A DNA stretch of 64,000 bases, from assembly GCA_964469215.1 (NCBI GenBank), contig CAYXYB010000008.1, forward strand, positions 41,982 to 105,981, in the 5' to 3' direction. Position numbers and translations under genes: made by a program. The notes under the pieces are model-generated. The model was not told where the DNA came from and did no database searches. It was given only the letters and a program-made list of their open reading frames with translations. The stretch comes from SKPS01 sp964469215 (GTDB lineage Bacteria; Bacteroidota; Bacteroidia; Bacteroidales; SKPS01). Shown in pieces: positions 1-9,089 of the stretch (positions within the stretch are counted from its first letter, which is position 1; each line of letters opens with the position of its first letter).

Positions 1-335
1 ATCCATGGCTTGAATACAAGCCAAAACAGACGGTACATTACCCGTTGGTTGCCATTTCATGGGCTATTCCAAGGTTTATTAATGATAAGAACCTTCCTGA
101 TGACACCTTCAAATATATTACTGGAATTGGTAATGCACCTTTCATATATCCTATATTAATAGGGCCTGCTGATACAATAATGCCTTGGATTTACAGGACT
201 TGGGGTGGCACAAAGGTGGCACAACTGGACCACTATGCATCAGGCTTTCTCACCCGCAACGGCATAGAGCGTGACACAAAGATCTACTATTCTGTCCCGC
301 CGGGTGACACCTCGATAATAGAGATCAGGTATTGA
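1..335 (+). CDS. C-terminal part of an unrecognised protein (5' end outside window)
   Basis: The frame that ends in TGA at 333-335 is open back to the first bases of the window, so the gene starts upstream; a TTG at 45 is only an internal codon. The visible part is about 110 residues, rich in Pro, Ile and aromatic residues (for example W-A-I-P-R-F and P-F-I-Y-P-I-L-I-G-P). I do not recognise a family and see no catalytic motif, membrane segment or sorting domain. It lies 59 bp ahead of the LutA-like gene on the same strand, so the two could share a transcript, but nothing in the sequence ties their functions together. Confidence 0.5.
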   Translation, partial: PWLEYKPKQTVHYPLVAISWAIPRFINDKNLPDDTFKYITGIGNAPFIYPILIGPADTIMPWIYRTWGGTKVAQLDHYASGFLTRNGIERDTKIYYSVPPGDTSIIEIRY

Positions 336-394
336 TTTCGCTTTCCTTTTTTTAATTCATTTTTTCTTTACATTTGATGCCATAAAAGGGCATC

Positions 395-1114
395 ATGCAG
401 ATCGAGTTATTTATTCCCTGTTTTATTGATCAGTTGTATCCTCAGACAGCTAACAACCTGATGCGGTTGTTGGAACGTCTGGGGCACACGGTGATCTACA
501 ACCATGAGCAGACTTGTTGCGGCCAGATGGCATTCAACAGCGGATACTGGAACGAGGCTAGGGTGCTGGGTGAGAAGCTGGTGAAGGAGCTGTCGGTAAA
601 CAGGCCGGTGGTGGGGCCGTCTGCTTCGTGTATTGGCATGGTGAAAAACTACTACCCCGATTTTTTTTACAACTCCTCTCTTCACCTTCAGTACAAACAG
701 CTTCAGAATCATATATACGAGATAAGCGATTTCCTGGTCAATGTTCTTAAAATAAATGATGTAGGTGCTGTTTTCCCTCACCGTGTCACTTACCATGATG
801 CCTGCGCCGCCTTGCGTGAGTACGGCATAAAGGAGGAGCCCCGTATCCTCCTGTCAAACGTTGCCGGCCTTGAGATTATCGAGATGGAGGAGAGTGAGAC
901 CTGCTGCGGGTTTGGCGGTACCTTTGCCGTGAAAAACGAGCCGATATCTGTTGCAATGGGTCAGCAGAAGCTGGAGTTTGCCATGGCCACAGGTGCCGAG
1001 TACATAGTATCCACAGAGGCATCATGCCTTTTGCATCTGCAGGGTATCATCAACAGACAGAAGCTGCCGCTGAAAACAATTCACATTGTGGATGTGCTTA
1101 CCAGTGGCTGGTAA
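395..1114 (+). CDS. lutA: LutA/YkgE-type (Fe-S)-binding protein with two CCG domains
   Basis: A protein of 239 residues with two copies of the cysteine-rich CCG domain found in LutA/YkgE, GlcF and heterodisulfide reductase subunit B. Copy one has Cys9, T-C-C-G-Q at 40-44 and P-S-A-S-C at 75-79; copy two has H-D-A-C near 138, E-T-C-C-G-F-G-G near 170 and E-A-S-C near 209. Length and motif spacing match LutA, a subunit of the L-lactate oxidising LutABC system, where the domains carry Fe-S clusters. It is cytoplasmic with no signal peptide. The usual partners LutB (ferredoxin-type) and LutC do not follow downstream; the next gene is an exported DUF4476 protein. The family is clear, but the lactate role is inferred and another redox partner is possible. 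Confidence 0.75.
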   Translation: MQIELFIPCFIDQLYPQTANNLMRLLERLGHTVIYNHEQTCCGQMAFNSGYWNEARVLGEKLVKELSVNRPVVGPSASCIGMVKNYYPDFFYNSSLHLQYKQLQNHIYEISDFLVNVLKINDVGAVFPHRVTYHDACAALREYGIKEEPRILLSNVAGLEIIEMEESETCCGFGGTFAVKNEPISVAMGQQKLEFAMATGAEYIVSTEASCLLHLQGIINRQKLPLKTIHIVDVLTSGW

Positions 1115-1229
1115 AAGTGCACCTTTACATTCATTTACATTCTTTTTACAACCTTTCCCGTTTTGGCCGTCTGCTGGCATGCCTTTGGTTTGTGTGTGGG
1201 CAACAAACCCTAATATGGAGGATAGAATC

Positions 1230-2015
1230 ATGAAAGCAAAAGTTTACCTATTGGCAATCGGGCTGATGATGATTGCAGGAAAGAGTTCGGCCACAAGTGG
1301 GTTTATGCTCACAAACCTCGAAGGTTCTCACATCTATGTGGTGTTCAGTGGCGATGTTTTCTATCCCGAAAGCTCCAGGTTTGAGCTCTTCGATGTTGCC
1401 CCAGGCCGTCATTCACTGGAGGTGTACCGCTATAGCAGGGACTCAAGGGGATTCTATACCAGGAACGCTATGCTGGTATACCGCGGTGCGGTTACCCTTG
1501 GCAAGAGAGAGCGGGTTACCGGCCAACTGACTGCTGACGGACGCCTGGTCATCACCGGCAGAGTGCCCGTGAAGCCTTCAACCCCCGGCAAAGGTAAAAG
1601 TGGTTACAACAGTCATGGCAACAGCGGTTACAATAGTCATGGCAAAAGCGGATACAGCAGTCGTGGCAACAGTGGTTACAACAGCCATGGCACAAGTGGC
1701 TATAGCCCGGATTACAGCAGCAGTGCAATGTTTTCCGTACCGGAGTTCAACAGGCTGCTCATCACCCTGAGTGAGGCCTCCTTCGAACAGACCAGACTTC
1801 TGATTGCAAGAGAAGCCGTTGCATCAAGAGTTCTTACTGCTGAGCAGGTATATATGATAATGCTAAGGTTCAGCTTTGAATCAACAAAACTGGAATTCGC
1901 CAAATTTGCCTACAGCAGAACAATGGATAAATCATCCTACTTCATAGTACACCGCGCGTTCAGTTTCGACAGCAGCAAGAGAGAGCTAACCCGATATATA
2001 TCCATGTATAGCTGA
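1230..2015 (+). CDS. Exported DUF4476-domain protein with SGYNSHG tandem repeats
   Basis: A protein of 261 residues. An upstream in-frame start at 1086 overlaps lutA, so I prefer the ATG at 1230, which directly opens a signal peptide (MKAKVYLLAIGLMMIAGKSSA) preceded by the purine-rich GGAGGAT. An N-terminal beta-rich part (about 25-120) is followed by a low-complexity linker of five near-identical S-G-Y-N-S-H-G-N/K/T units (about 123-160, DNA 1599-1711) and a helical DUF4476 domain (about 165-261) with the typical repeated F-x(3)-E/S-x(2)-R/K-L/E pattern. DUF4476 proteins are common in Bacteroidota, exported, and of unknown function. The gene ends in a clear intrinsic terminator. Confidence 0.7.
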   Translation: MKAKVYLLAIGLMMIAGKSSATSGFMLTNLEGSHIYVVFSGDVFYPESSRFELFDVAPGRHSLEVYRYSRDSRGFYTRNAMLVYRGAVTLGKRERVTGQLTADGRLVITGRVPVKPSTPGKGKSGYNSHGNSGYNSHGKSGYSSRGNSGYNSHGTSGYSPDYSSSAMFSVPEFNRLLITLSEASFEQTRLLIAREAVASRVLTAEQVYMIMLRFSFESTKLEFAKFAYSRTMDKSSYFIVHRAFSFDSSKRELTRYISMYS

Positions 2016-2043
2016 AGGTTTGGTTGAACAACGGGCATGGACA

Positions 2044-2077
2044 AAGGGCACCCTAAAAGGTGCCCTTCTTCGTTTTT
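2044..2077 (+). terminator. Intrinsic terminator after the DUF4476 gene
   Basis: The arms AAGGGCACC (2044-2052) and GGTGCCCTT (2059-2067) enclose the six-base loop CTAAAA, followed by a T-rich tail at 2067-2077. It lies 28 bp after the stop codon, between two convergent genes. Confidence 0.85.
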
Positions 2078-2098
2078 ATTATATGCAGTTATTAATGG

Positions 2099-2815
2099 CT
2101 ATTTCTTCAGAACCCTCTTCAAAACCTCAGCCTTGTCGAGTTTCTTTGTGCAGAAGAACCAGTCGTAACAATGCATTTCATCTTTCAACTCCATCCTCTC
2201 TTTGGCAACACCACAACTGCCGGCGGTAGGTACAATCACGTCATCACCGGGCTGCCAGTCGGCCGGAGTTGCAATCGAAAAGGCATCGGCAGCCTGCAGA
2301 GCAATAACAGCCCTGTAGAGCTCTGCGAAATTACGCCCCATGCTCAGCGGGTAATATATTATGGTACGTATTATACCTTTGGGGTCAATGATGAATACCG
2401 CCCTTACAGCCTTGGTGTTGCTTTCTCCAGGCTGGATCATACCATACTTCTTCGATACCTCCATGGTGATATCCTCTATCAGGGGGAATTTAACCTCAAT
2501 ATTTTTCATCCCCTTGTATTCTATCTTCTCCTTGATGGTACGCAGCCATGCAATGTGGCTGTAAAGGCCATCAACAGATAATCCTACCAATTTGGTGTTT
2601 GCTTCTGCAAAACGATCCTCCATTGCTGCAAAGGTCATGAACTCAGAAGTGCAGACAGGGGTGAAATCTGCCGGATGGCTGAACAGAATAACCCAACTTC
2701 CGGTGTAATCAGAAGGGAAATTGATGTCGCCTTGTGTGGTTACCGCTTTAAATTCAGGTGCTTTTTCGCCGATACGTGGCATAGGAGAATAACCATTCTC
2801 TTGTGTTGGTTCCAT
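2099..2815 (-). CDS. Peroxiredoxin, Prx6/archaeal AhpC-like
   Basis: A protein of 238 residues of the AhpC/TSA thioredoxin-fold family that reduces H2O2, organic peroxides or peroxynitrite. The peroxidatic Cys55 sits in D-F-T-P-V-C-T, the canonical P-x(3)-T/S-x(2)-C site. The C-terminal Prx6-type extension carries further cysteines (G-S-C-G-V near 200, then H-C-Y-D-W-F-F-C-T), placed like the resolving cysteines of archaeal Prx6-like thioredoxin peroxidases, so a two-Cys mechanism is plausible. There is no signal peptide. Divergent from tex across a 166-bp AT-rich gap, and convergent with the DUF4476 gene. Family assignment is firm; the substrate is not readable from sequence. Confidence 0.9.
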   Translation of the reverse strand: MEPTQENGYSPMPRIGEKAPEFKAVTTQGDINFPSDYTGSWVILFSHPADFTPVCTSEFMTFAAMEDRFAEANTKLVGLSVDGLYSHIAWLRTIKEKIEYKGMKNIEVKFPLIEDITMEVSKKYGMIQPGESNTKAVRAVFIIDPKGIIRTIIYYPLSMGRNFAELYRAVIALQAADAFSIATPADWQPGDDVIVPTAGSCGVAKERMELKDEMHCYDWFFCTKKLDKAEVLKRVLKK

Positions 2816-2981
2816 AATTAATTGTTGTTTAAGTTGTTAATAAATATTCTTTATTTGAACTTTTGTTCTTTAAATCAGTTAACAAATCAATAACAAAAGT
2901 GTTCATCAGATCCGAGAAAAATTCAACTCAATCAGGTTGTGGCTTTATTATATTTTTGTTATCGGAAAAGAGAACTTCACA

Positions 2982-5125
2982 ATGAGAGAAGAATACAGCG
3001 GAATAATATCTATCAGGTTAGGATTGAAGGAGCAGCATGTTGCAAGTGTTCTTAAGCTTTTTGCCGATGGGGGCACGGTTCCGTTTATTGCCCGTTATCG
3101 TAAGGAGATGACTGGGTCAATGGATGAGGAGCAGATCATCGCTGTTAGGGATCTGGCAGAACGGCTTGATGAGCTTGACAAGCGCAAGGTGGTGGTGATT
3201 CGTTCAATCGAGGAACAGGGTAAGATGACAGATGGATTACTCGATGCCATAGATGCCAGCAGCAGCATGAGCGAGCTTGAGGATCTCTATCTTCCTTACA
3301 GGCCAAAGAGACGGACGAGAGCGGACATAGCCAGGAGCCGCGGATTGCTGACGCTTGCAAAGTTGCTGATGGAGCAGGGTCTTGTCGATCTTGGTAAGGA
3401 GAGCAGTATTTATATCAATCCGGAAAAAGATGTGCACACTGTTGAGGAATCTTTGTCAGGGGCAAGGGATATTATTGCCGAGTGGGTTAACGAAAACAAG
3501 GTTTGCAGAACTAGGGTGCGGCGTTTGTTTGAAGAGAGTGCCACTATACGATCCAGGGTTGCGAAGGGCAAGGAGGTTGATGGGGACAAGTACAAGGACT
3601 ATTTCAACTGGGACGAACCACTCAGTGGTGTTCCCTCACATCGTTATCTTGCCATCATGCGCGGGGAGGAGGAGGGGTTCCTGAAAGTGGAGATCAGGCC
3701 TTCCTCTGAGAGTGCTATAAGGATTCTGGAAGGTGTATTTATGAAGAGTGATTATGACACCGGCCATCAGGTTGCCATTGCTGTTGAGGATGCCTGGAAG
3801 AGGCTTATGGCACCTTCACTGGAAACCGAAGCGCGGGCTGTGGCCAAAACCAGGGCTGACCTTAAGGCAATTGCAGTCTTTGCTGACAACTTGAGGCAGC
3901 TTCTCATGGCCTCACCGTTAGGCGAAAAGAGTGTTCTTGCCATCGACCCCGGCTTTCGTACAGGCTGCAAAATTGTTTGTCTGGATAAAACCGGCAGGCT
4001 TCTTCACAACACAACCATTTATCCCCATCCCCCGCAAAAGGAGGCTATGCCTGCCATGAAGAGGATACAGACTTTGGTTACCCAGTACAAAATTGAAGCA
4101 ATTGCTGTCGGAAACGGCACCGCAGGAAGGGAGACCGAAGCAATGGTGCAGAAGATCCGTTTCGACAGGGAGGTGATAATGGTAATGGTAAATGAAAGTG
4201 GTGCTTCAGTATACTCTGCATCAAAGGTTGCCCGTGAGGAGTTTCCTGATTATGATATCACTGTCAGAGGTGCCGTGTCGATAGGAAGGCGTCTTCAGGA
4301 TCCATTGGCAGAGCTGGTGAAAATAGACCCCAAATCGATTGGTGTGGCCAGTATCAGCATGATGTTGACCAGAAAGCCCTTGGCCGGTCGCTCGATGATA
4401 CTGTTGTGAGCTGTGTAAACCAGGTTGGTGTTGATGTTAACACTGCCAGCAGAGAGTTGCTTGCTTATGTTTCAGGCGTGGGTGCTTTGCTGGCCACAAA
4501 CATTATTAAGCACCGCAAAGAGAAAGGGCCGTTCAGGTCGCGTAATGAACTCAGGGAAGTGCCGCGACTGGGCCCCATGGCTTTTGAACAGGCCGCAGGA
4601 TTCCTCAGGATTCGCAATGGCACAAACCCCATCGACAACACCGCAGTGCATCCCGAATCATATAAGGTGGTTGAAAAAATGGCCGCCCATCTTAATCTTT
4701 CAATTGAAGAACTCATCAGGAACACCGAAGCCCGTAAAACACTCAATCCTGCACTGTTTACTGATGCCCGCGTCGGGTTCCCTACAATAAACGATATCCT
4801 CAGGGAGCTTGATAAACCCGGAAGGGATCCCAGAACAGCCTTTGAGGTTTTTGAATTCGACAAGAATGTTCAGAAGATAACCGATCTGCAGCCGGGAATG
4901 GAATTAAATGGTGTGGTTACGAACATCACTGCTTTCGGCGCTTTTGTGGATATTGGCGTGCATCAGGACGGACTGGTGCATATCAGCCAGATTGCAGATG
5001 AATTTGTGAGCGACATCAATGCCTATATTTCTCTGAACCAAAAGGTAAGAGTAAAGGTGCTTCAGGTTGAACCCGACAGAAAACGGATACAGCTTACTCT
5101 GAGAGGAGTGAAGGCTTATGTGTGA
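2982..5125 (+). pseudogene. tex: tex, S1-domain RNA-binding transcription accessory protein, interrupted by a one-base frameshift
   Basis: Two overlapping frames together encode one Tex protein of about 714 residues, the normal size for the family. Frame one (2982-4409) gives the Tex N-terminal helical domain and the YqgF/RNase H-like domain (V-L-A-I-D-P-G-F-R-T-G-C-K). Frame two is open across the junction and gives the helix-hairpin-helix part (S-C-V-N-Q-V-G-V-D-V-N-T-A-S) and a C-terminal S1 domain (G-V-V-T-N-I-T-A-F-G-A-F-V-D-I-G). Codons of frame two from 4346 read G-Q-Y-Q-H-D-V-D-Q-K, exactly the family sequence, so one base is missing at about 4346-4348, where GTGGGCCAG has become GTGGCCAG. 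Frame one continues as unrelated residues to a TGA at 4407-4409. This is either a real loss or a consensus error in a G run. Start chosen at the ATG at 2982. Confidence 0.85.
4344..4350 (+). other. Frameshift site in tex (one G missing)
   Basis: Before this point the first frame matches Tex (L-V-K-I-D-P-K-S-I-G-V) and after it the second frame does (G-Q-Y-Q-H-D-V-D-Q-K-A-L-G-R-S). Adding one G to the GG pair at 4346-4347 restores a single open frame. No slippery heptamer with a downstream structure is evident, so programmed frameshifting is not supported. Confidence 0.8.
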
Positions 5126-5230
5126 TAAATGCCCGGATCCCTTTTGGCTATATTACTGCATGATATAATGAATGGTTATTATACAAGTGAACCTGGTTAA
5201 TTTTTCCTTATTTTTGACCGGGCAAATATC

Positions 5231-5884
5231 ATGAAGATGTTGAGAATACTGGTTCTTGTAGTGGTAGTTTTGTTGTTTCTGACTGATGAGGCTGAAGCTC
5301 AGAGGTTCAGGGGAGGTTTTACCCTGGGACTTAATGTATCACAGGTTGATGGTGATGAGATTTACGGGTTCAGGAAATATGGCTTCCATGGAGGTGCCGT
5401 TGGCACTGTACCCCTGAAGAAAAACTTACTTTTCACTCTAGAAACACTATATTCACGTAAGGGGGCTTTCCAGCCAAAATCAACACTATATTACAGGCAA
5501 TATCGCATTGAACTGGATTATGTTGAGGTGCCCTTTATCTTACAGTATAACGACAAGGATATCTTTACAATAGGAGCAGGTTTTGCTTTTGGGCGCCTGG
5601 TTGAGGTTAAAGAGTGGGAAAAGGGAGAAAGAACTTCAACAAATCTTTATGGAGAAAATTCACATTATAGCCGCAACGATTTATTGGTGCTGATAGATCT
5701 TAAATTCAGGATTATAAAAAGGTTTAGTATGAATGTCAGGTACCAGTATTCGATAATTCCTGTAAGGACTGCAGTTTTTACCGATGATTTTCAACAGAAG
5801 AAATGGGAGAGACGGCAATATAATAATATTCTAACTTTCAGGGTTGCTTACATGTTCAATGAGCCACTGCCTGAGAAGGATTAG
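5231..5884 (+). CDS. Exported outer-membrane beta-barrel protein (PorT-like fold)
   Basis: A protein of 217 residues with a signal peptide (LVLVVVVLLFLTDEAEAQ) and then alternating aromatic/polar strands typical of the small eight-stranded barrel family (outer membrane protein beta-barrel domain): G-G-F-T-L-G-L-N-V-S-Q-V-D-G-D near the start, and later Y-V-E-V-P-F-I-L-Q-Y, the strand signature seen in Bacteroidota PorT/OmpA-like barrels. Substrate and partners are unknown. The 3' end overlaps the convergent amidotransferase gene by 29 bp. It stands alone on its strand, 105 bp after tex. A TATTTTTG box at 5209-5216 could be a -7 element, but no matching upstream box is seen. Confidence 0.7.
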   Translation: MKMLRILVLVVVVLLFLTDEAEAQRFRGGFTLGLNVSQVDGDEIYGFRKYGFHGGAVGTVPLKKNLLFTLETLYSRKGAFQPKSTLYYRQYRIELDYVEVPFILQYNDKDIFTIGAGFAFGRLVEVKEWEKGERTSTNLYGENSHYSRNDLLVLIDLKFRIIKRFSMNVRYQYSIIPVRTAVFTDDFQQKKWERRQYNNILTFRVAYMFNEPLPEKD

Positions 5885-6680
5885 TTGGTTTGTGGAATTT
5901 CCGGATTTCAGATACAAATTTTTCGGCAAGAGGTTTCGACATCGGGCTGTCTGAGGCAAGCCTTTCAGGATGCCATTGCACAGCCATCATAAAGTGCTTG
6001 CCGGCAGTATTGGAATTTTCGATTGCTTCGATAAGGGTATCGGGGCTGAAAGCAGTAGGTTTAAGCGAGGGAGCCAGCCTGTCAATGCCCTGATGGTGAA
6101 ATGAGTTAACCTGGTGCTTTGCAACACCTGTTGCGGTTATTAATAGAGAGTTTTCTGCAAGTTCCACATCGTGAAAACAGTCGAAAGTCCTCTCCTCAGA
6201 GCGATGCTTAACACTTGTGCTGAATCTTTCGGGGATATCGGGATACAGAGAACCTCCTTTAAAAACATTTATCACTTGTAATCCCCGGCAGATGCCGAAA
6301 ACAGGCATCCCTAGCTCATAGGCCTTCCGTAGTACCGCCATTTCAACAGTATCACGGTAAAAATCAATTTCGCATAAAACTGTATCCTCAGCTTGCCCGT
6401 AATATGCAGGGTGAACATCTGCACCACCACTCATAAGCAGGCCACTGCATTTTTCAAGTAACAGAAGTGCAGAATCAATTGGGGTATGGTACATGTCAAC
6501 AAGCACAATAGATGGGTCAATCCTCTGGAGCCAATCTCTATATGTGTGATAATTTGCCGTGTCGCGGTATTTGGATATGGCAACGTAAACAGACCTATCC
6601 TTTTCAGTCTGACATGTCCATAACGCCAGGCCTGTAATTACAAGAATGACGGAAACAAGTTTCAGTAGTATCTTATTCAT
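5856..6680 (-). CDS. Exported class I glutamine amidotransferase-like hydrolase (peptidase C26 family)
   Basis: I start the gene at the ATG at 6680, because it begins a hydrophobic export segment (LLKLVSVILVITGLALWTC) and the longer frame to 6770 adds only polar residues. The 274-residue product has the nucleophile elbow G-I-C-R-G and the His-Glu pair in Q-W-H-P-E of the gamma-glutamyl-GABA hydrolase/PuuD group (C26), plus the family's S-G-G-A-D-V-x-P motif. Members hydrolyse gamma-glutamyl bonds. Export is unusual, since characterised PuuD is cytoplasmic, and the Cys at the end of the hydrophobic stretch could be lipidated, though W-T is a poor lipobox. A perfect -7 box (TATTTTTG on the minus strand, 6700-6707) lies just upstream. 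Confidence 0.75.
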   Translation of the reverse strand: MNKILLKLVSVILVITGLALWTCQTEKDRSVYVAISKYRDTANYHTYRDWLQRIDPSIVLVDMYHTPIDSALLLLEKCSGLLMSGGADVHPAYYGQAEDTVLCEIDFYRDTVEMAVLRKAYELGMPVFGICRGLQVINVFKGGSLYPDIPERFSTSVKHRSEERTFDCFHDVELAENSLLITATGVAKHQVNSFHHQGIDRLAPSLKPTAFSPDTLIEAIENSNTAGKHFMMAVQWHPERLASDSPMSKPLAEKFVSEIRKFHKPTNPSQAVAH

Positions 6681-7060
6681 AACAGCAAATATGTGGTTGC
6701 AAAAATACAAAACTTTAAAAGCCGAAACACGATTTTCCTGTTTCTCACGCAGATCACAGGTTTTTTGCATTGAGTGTTTATGATGACAAAGGACAGGCGA
6801 TAATTTATTTAAGGGATTATATCAGGATTACTCTTCCGGTTACCGGTTCATAAGGAGTACTTTGAGGTAAAGTAAATATTGAGGATGTTGATTTATTTTT
6901 TGATAGCTTCCTGCGATTTTAAATCTGTGATGATACAAATTATCAATGTAAGTAATGCAAATTTTTTTTCCTTTTTTTTAATCTCAGGCATATATAGTAA
7001 CAATCGATGCAATCTTTATTGAATGTATCCTTTGATGTTGAATAACTAACCTTAAAAAAA
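6681..7060. other. Non-coding stretch between divergent genes
   Basis: No ORF or structured RNA is evident in these 380 bases. On the minus strand a TATTTTTG box (6700-6707) suits a promoter for the amidotransferase gene. On the plus strand TATCCTTTG (7026-7034) suits the gene at 7061. Two T-rich runs at about 6962-6980 are the only other feature. Confidence 0.4.
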
Positions 7061-7789
7061 ATGGAACAGGAATTCGAATGGAACAATTCTGATGAGCCGG
7101 TTGATTGCGATAACACTTTAATTATTGGTTGTCAGGTAGATCTCAATGCTCATCTCGATTATCTCAGGTTGGCACATGACCATGAAACACGCGATTATTC
7201 GGATGAGGAGGTTTTTCAGATGGGAACCAGGATAATTGATGAGGAGTTTGATGAAACCGAGAGGAAAAGGATGATGGGAATTCTGGCTCATCTTGGAACT
7301 CCGATGGCTTACAGGCAGTTGGAGAAATATCATAATGTTGCACGGGGTGATATGAAATTCTGGGTAGAGATGGCTATGATGGAGTGCAGGATGTTTCTTG
7401 AAGCGGATATGAAAAATAAGGATGTGTTTCTGGTGGCAGGGGGTCTTGGCGGGGATAATAAAAGGTTAAGGTATTATATTTTACTTCTCCCTGCCAAAGA
7501 GCCCCGCTTTAGTGAAAGAATCAGGAAAATGATTGAAGGTGAAGCTGTTTTTGTTGCGAAAAGGCGCAACTGTATTGTAGAAGAGGTTAAGCATCATCCT
7601 GACTATACTGCAATTACTGTCATGATACCACTAGATGTTGCCCTTGATGATTTTGTGGGTGATGTTGCAGCACAATGCAATCCTGTAGGGTGTAACATAA
7701 GGGATGAATATTTCGCAACCAATTCACATTATCCGGATGAAGCTGAATTGCAGGAAATTTTTGCCATGATGAACAGTGACCAGGATTAA
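7061..7789 (+). CDS. Conserved-looking protein of unknown function
   Basis: A cytoplasmic, acidic protein of 242 residues (many Asp and Glu, several D-E pairs) with no signal peptide or membrane segment. The N-terminal half is helical and charged (Y-S-D-E-E-V-F-Q-M, then E-R-K-R-M-M-G-I-L-A-H-L-G-T). The C-terminal half looks alpha/beta, with hydrophobic strands such as R-Y-Y-I-L-L-L-P and A-I-T-V-M-I-P-L-D-V-A-L. Four scattered cysteines form no obvious metal site. I do not recognise the family. It is monocistronic on the plus strand and runs convergently into trmN6 with a 2-bp gap. Confidence 0.6.
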   Translation: MEQEFEWNNSDEPVDCDNTLIIGCQVDLNAHLDYLRLAHDHETRDYSDEEVFQMGTRIIDEEFDETERKRMMGILAHLGTPMAYRQLEKYHNVARGDMKFWVEMAMMECRMFLEADMKNKDVFLVAGGLGGDNKRLRYYILLLPAKEPRFSERIRKMIEGEAVFVAKRRNCIVEEVKHHPDYTAITVMIPLDVALDDFVGDVAAQCNPVGCNIRDEYFATNSHYPDEAELQEIFAMMNSDQD

Positions 7790-7791
7790 GA

Positions 7792-8502
7792 TCAGGCAAA
7801 CAGATAGAAATCCCGGGTAAGATTAAGGTAGTCTGCTGTGAACGAATTGTCAACGTCGGTAATTACCAGCCCACTCTCCTTTATATTTACCGTCCTGAAG
7901 CGATTGAACCTTGCGAGTGACCTTACGGCCGATTTGCCAGGTTGGTGGTGGACATTAACAATATCTGACATAAAAAGGCCTTCAGCGGCAGCAATGTTTC
8001 GGAATGTCGCAATTAGTTCAGCAGGTATTATTACACATAGGCTTCCTTCACCGGATAAAAGTGATGAAGCACATGATGATAGTGACTTAATATTCAATGC
8101 AGCATCATGACGGGCAAGATTCCGTGAATTATCTTTGCCTTTCAGGGAGTTTCGAAAGTAGGGTGGATTGCACACGATAAGCTCAAAAATGGATTTACTC
8201 CTTTTGGCAAAGCTTTCTGCATCACTGCAAATTATTTCATGGCCTATTTTCAGGGGGAATTGCCGGAAATTCTCAGCAGCCTGAAGTGCAGCTCCCTGAT
8301 CAATGTCAAGAGCGGTAATTTTAAGAGCCGGGTTACGTTGAGCTATCATTAGGCTGATAATCCCTGACCCACAACCAATATCAAGTACGGACCCTTTAAC
8401 CGGAAGGGGTGCCCAGGCACCAAGAAGCACAGCATCGGTGCCGGTTTTCATTGCGCACCCGGTGTCATCAACAGAAAACTTTTTAAACCTGAAAACACCC
8501 AT
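7792..8502 (-). CDS. trmN6: tRNA1(Val) (adenine37-N6)-methyltransferase
   Basis: A class I SAM-dependent methyltransferase of 236 residues, matching the YfiC/TrmN6 family that methylates N6 of A37 in tRNA1(Val). Visible motifs are F-R-F-K-K-F at the start, the SAM loop V-L-D-I-G-C-G-S-G-I-I-S, the acidic end of strand 2 (A-L-D-I-D), and the amino-methyltransferase signature N-P-P-Y followed by F. It is the last gene of a minus-strand cluster rpsP-rimM-trmN6, 18 bp after rimM, which fits a translation and RNA-modification operon. Confidence 0.88.
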   Translation of the reverse strand: MGVFRFKKFSVDDTGCAMKTGTDAVLLGAWAPLPVKGSVLDIGCGSGIISLMIAQRNPALKITALDIDQGAALQAAENFRQFPLKIGHEIICSDAESFAKRSKSIFELIVCNPPYFRNSLKGKDNSRNLARHDAALNIKSLSSCASSLLSGEGSLCVIIPAELIATFRNIAAAEGLFMSDIVNVHHQPGKSAVRSLARFNRFRTVNIKESGLVITDVDNSFTADYLNLTRDFYLFA

Positions 8503-8520
8503 TTCGCATTCGTAGTAAAG

Positions 8521-9042
8521 CTAAAGGGTTGTCAGCCCTTCAGGGGTTTCAACAATTATCTGCCGGTTTTTGTGATCCGTTTTCTTAATGATCTGAGGGA
8601 TGAAAGGTATTAATATTTCCCTGTGCTCATTATCAACAAGGAGAAGTGGCTGCATCTCACGATCCAATAGCCTGACAGCAATCCCAAGTTCGCCCAGGTT
8701 TACGTCTTTAACCACATATCCATGCAAACGATCTGAACCGGTATGAAGAGAAAAAAAACGGGAACCTTCTCCGGCATGATTTACCCATACACAACACCCG
8801 ATAATTCTTTCAAGTAAGACAACTGAAAGGTCTGAAAAGCGTACTATTCGACCGTTATTGCCATGTTTCCTTTCCGCTGTAACATTGAACGGAATCAGTT
8901 GTTTGTCAATATCAATAAAAACCGATCCCGTCAGTTTGAATTTGCCCGAAGTGTTGTTGCCTGGCAAAATTAAAACTTCATTGTTGAATCCCCATTTCCT
9001 GGTGATTCTTCCAATCAGGACACAATCATCAAAGGAGATCAT
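8521..9042 (-). CDS. rimM: 16S rRNA processing protein RimM
   Basis: A protein of 173 residues with the RimM N-terminal beta-barrel (I-G-R-I-T-R-K-W-G-F-N-N-E-V) and a PRC-barrel C-terminal half ending in the family hallmark L-I-P-F-I-P-Q-I-I-K-K-x-D...I-I-V-E-T-P-E-G-L. RimM binds S19 and helps mature the 30S head. The family motif normally reads G-x-x-G-E-V, and here the G-E is replaced by N-E, a common Bacteroidota variant. It lies 47 bp downstream of rpsP, the classical rpsP-rimM order. Confidence 0.9.
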   Translation of the reverse strand: MISFDDCVLIGRITRKWGFNNEVLILPGNNTSGKFKLTGSVFIDIDKQLIPFNVTAERKHGNNGRIVRFSDLSVVLLERIIGCCVWVNHAGEGSRFFSLHTGSDRLHGYVVKDVNLGELGIAVRLLDREMQPLLLVDNEHREILIPFIPQIIKKTDHKNRQIIVETPEGLTTL

Positions 9043-9089
9043 GTTCTCATTATGGCTGGTTGGGTATATATTTTAGACACAAGGAGATA

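Noticed and set aside
4400..4412. Programmed ribosomal frameshift in tex
   Set aside because: No slippery heptamer plus downstream structure is seen, tex is not known to use one, and a missing G explains the data.
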